Virus record (IMG/VR): IMGVR_UViG_3300031999_000225 | Span: 1 to 21,292 of that record | DNA: 21,292 bases | Strand: one strand, 5' to 3' | From: a virus | In this document: in pieces, positions 20,842-21,292 of the stretch | Layout: each line of letters opens with the position of its first letter | Numbering within the stretch: position 1 is the first letter of the stretch | Notes under the pieces: generated by a model | What the model was told of the DNA's origin: nothing | Databases searched by the model: none | The model's input: only the letters and a program-made list of their open reading frames with translations | Made by a program: the position numbers and the translations under genes

Positions 20842-21260
20842 TCGTTCAAACAGCATGTACAGTATTTAAATTTAACTTAATCAGCGGAGCAGAAGACTTT
20901 AATACCCCTTCTCCATATGTATATAAAATAGCTTTATATAATGCTAATGCTGATTTAAACAATACAACCACTGCTTACACTACTACAAATGAAGTAGCTG
21001 GTACTGGATACACTGCTGGAGGTATTGCACTTACCCCAGTGGTGGGAAGCGATACTGCAAACAATGTTGCATATGTGACATTTAGCAATGTAACATGGAA
21101 TCCAGCAGGCTTTACCTCAAGGGGTGCTTTGATTTATAATAGCACTACTGGAGCAGCAGTAGCAGTATTAAACTTTGGATCTGATAAAACAGCCACCACT
21201 AGCTTTACAATCCAATTTCCATCAGCAACATCAACCAGCGCAATACTAAGAATTAATTAA
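20838..21260 (+). CDS. Beta-rich virion protein (tail or head surface)
   Basis: A 140-aa protein starting MIVQTACTVFKFNLISGAED. A conserved-looking run, VYKIALYNANADLNNTTTAY then EVAGTGYTAGGIALTPVV (residues 28-69), recurs in phage virion proteins near tail genes (from memory). It is Thr/Ala/Asn-rich and has only one Cys. Its translation is coupled to the tail-tube gene (ATGA). The exact role is unknown; fibre or decoration are possible. Confidence 0.65.
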   Translation: MIVQTACTVFKFNLISGAEDFNTPSPYVYKIALYNANADLNNTTTAYTTTNEVAGTGYTAGGIALTPVVGSDTANNVAYVTFSNVTWNPAGFTSRGALIYNSTTGAAVAVLNFGSDKTATTSFTIQFPSATSTSAILRIN

Positions 21261-21270
21261 GGAGAAATAT

Positions 21271-21292
21271 ATGATTAAAGAAACAGGCGGCT
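21271..21292 (+). CDS. Start of a further gene, cut by window end
   Basis: An ATG at 21271 preceded by GGAGAAATAT opens a frame reading MIKETGG before the window ends. The ribosome site equals those of the preceding structural genes, so a real gene is likely. Nothing can be said about its product. Confidence 0.5.

Noticed and set aside
1-21292. CRISPR arrays, insertion sequences, integrase and attachment sites.
   Set aside because: No regularly spaced repeats, transposase or recombinase motifs, or tRNA ends were seen.

Overview
The window is a segment of an uncultured tailed double-stranded DNA phage (Caudoviricetes). It carries an almost unbroken structural module: terminase small and large subunits, portal, GroES-like co-chaperonin, scaffold, decoration protein, major capsid protein and two neck/tail-tube proteins. 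The neck proteins and gene order suggest a podovirus-like virion. Base composition is AT-rich, genes are packed with ATGA, TAATG or TGATG overlaps, and Shine-Dalgarno sites are the Gram-negative type. Similarity of the capsid, portal and neck proteins to families I know from aquatic phage genomes suggests a freshwater or marine bacterial host, but the sequence does not name it. I see no integrase, DNA polymerase, endolysin or tRNA gene here. Both ends cut through genes.

Region 1 (1-2543, all leftward) is an accessory, probably early, operon of small genes. It holds an ArdA antirestriction protein, a conserved phage/plasmid protein of unknown function (WDSGQVG family) and seven small proteins, one of them cut by the window edge. 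Two intergenic spacers here are copies of one two-hairpin element in which the stem base pairs covary, so they probably act as RNA.

Region 2 (2544-2974) is a non-coding divergent control region. It has paired operator-like repeats, a GC-rich structured island of about 130 bp with a 15-bp direct repeat and three C6 tracts, an inverted repeat, and two copies of a TATAAT-containing 12-mer in front of the small terminase gene. A packaging or replication site could also lie here.

Region 3 (2975-7001, rightward) is the packaging module: TerS, a cluster of five small proteins (two of them tiny single-pass membrane peptides), a LexA-type winged-helix protein, TerL and a 2-oxoglutarate/Fe(II) dioxygenase.

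Region 4 (7054-13227) is the head module: portal, a small partner protein, GroES-like protein, scaffold, a scaffold-linked protein, decoration protein and major capsid protein. It ends at a strong UUCG-loop terminator.

Region 5 (13228-21292) begins with a probable promoter and a structured leader. It then encodes two beta-rich structural proteins, an XhlA-like holin candidate, a family of Lys/Gly/Met-rich basic proteins sharing an ADG-x(4)-GKTKG tag, a GNAT-like protein, two Pro/Gln/Gly-rich disordered proteins, two neck/tail proteins that each carry an inserted beta domain, a zinc-ribbon protein, and further structural genes running off the window.
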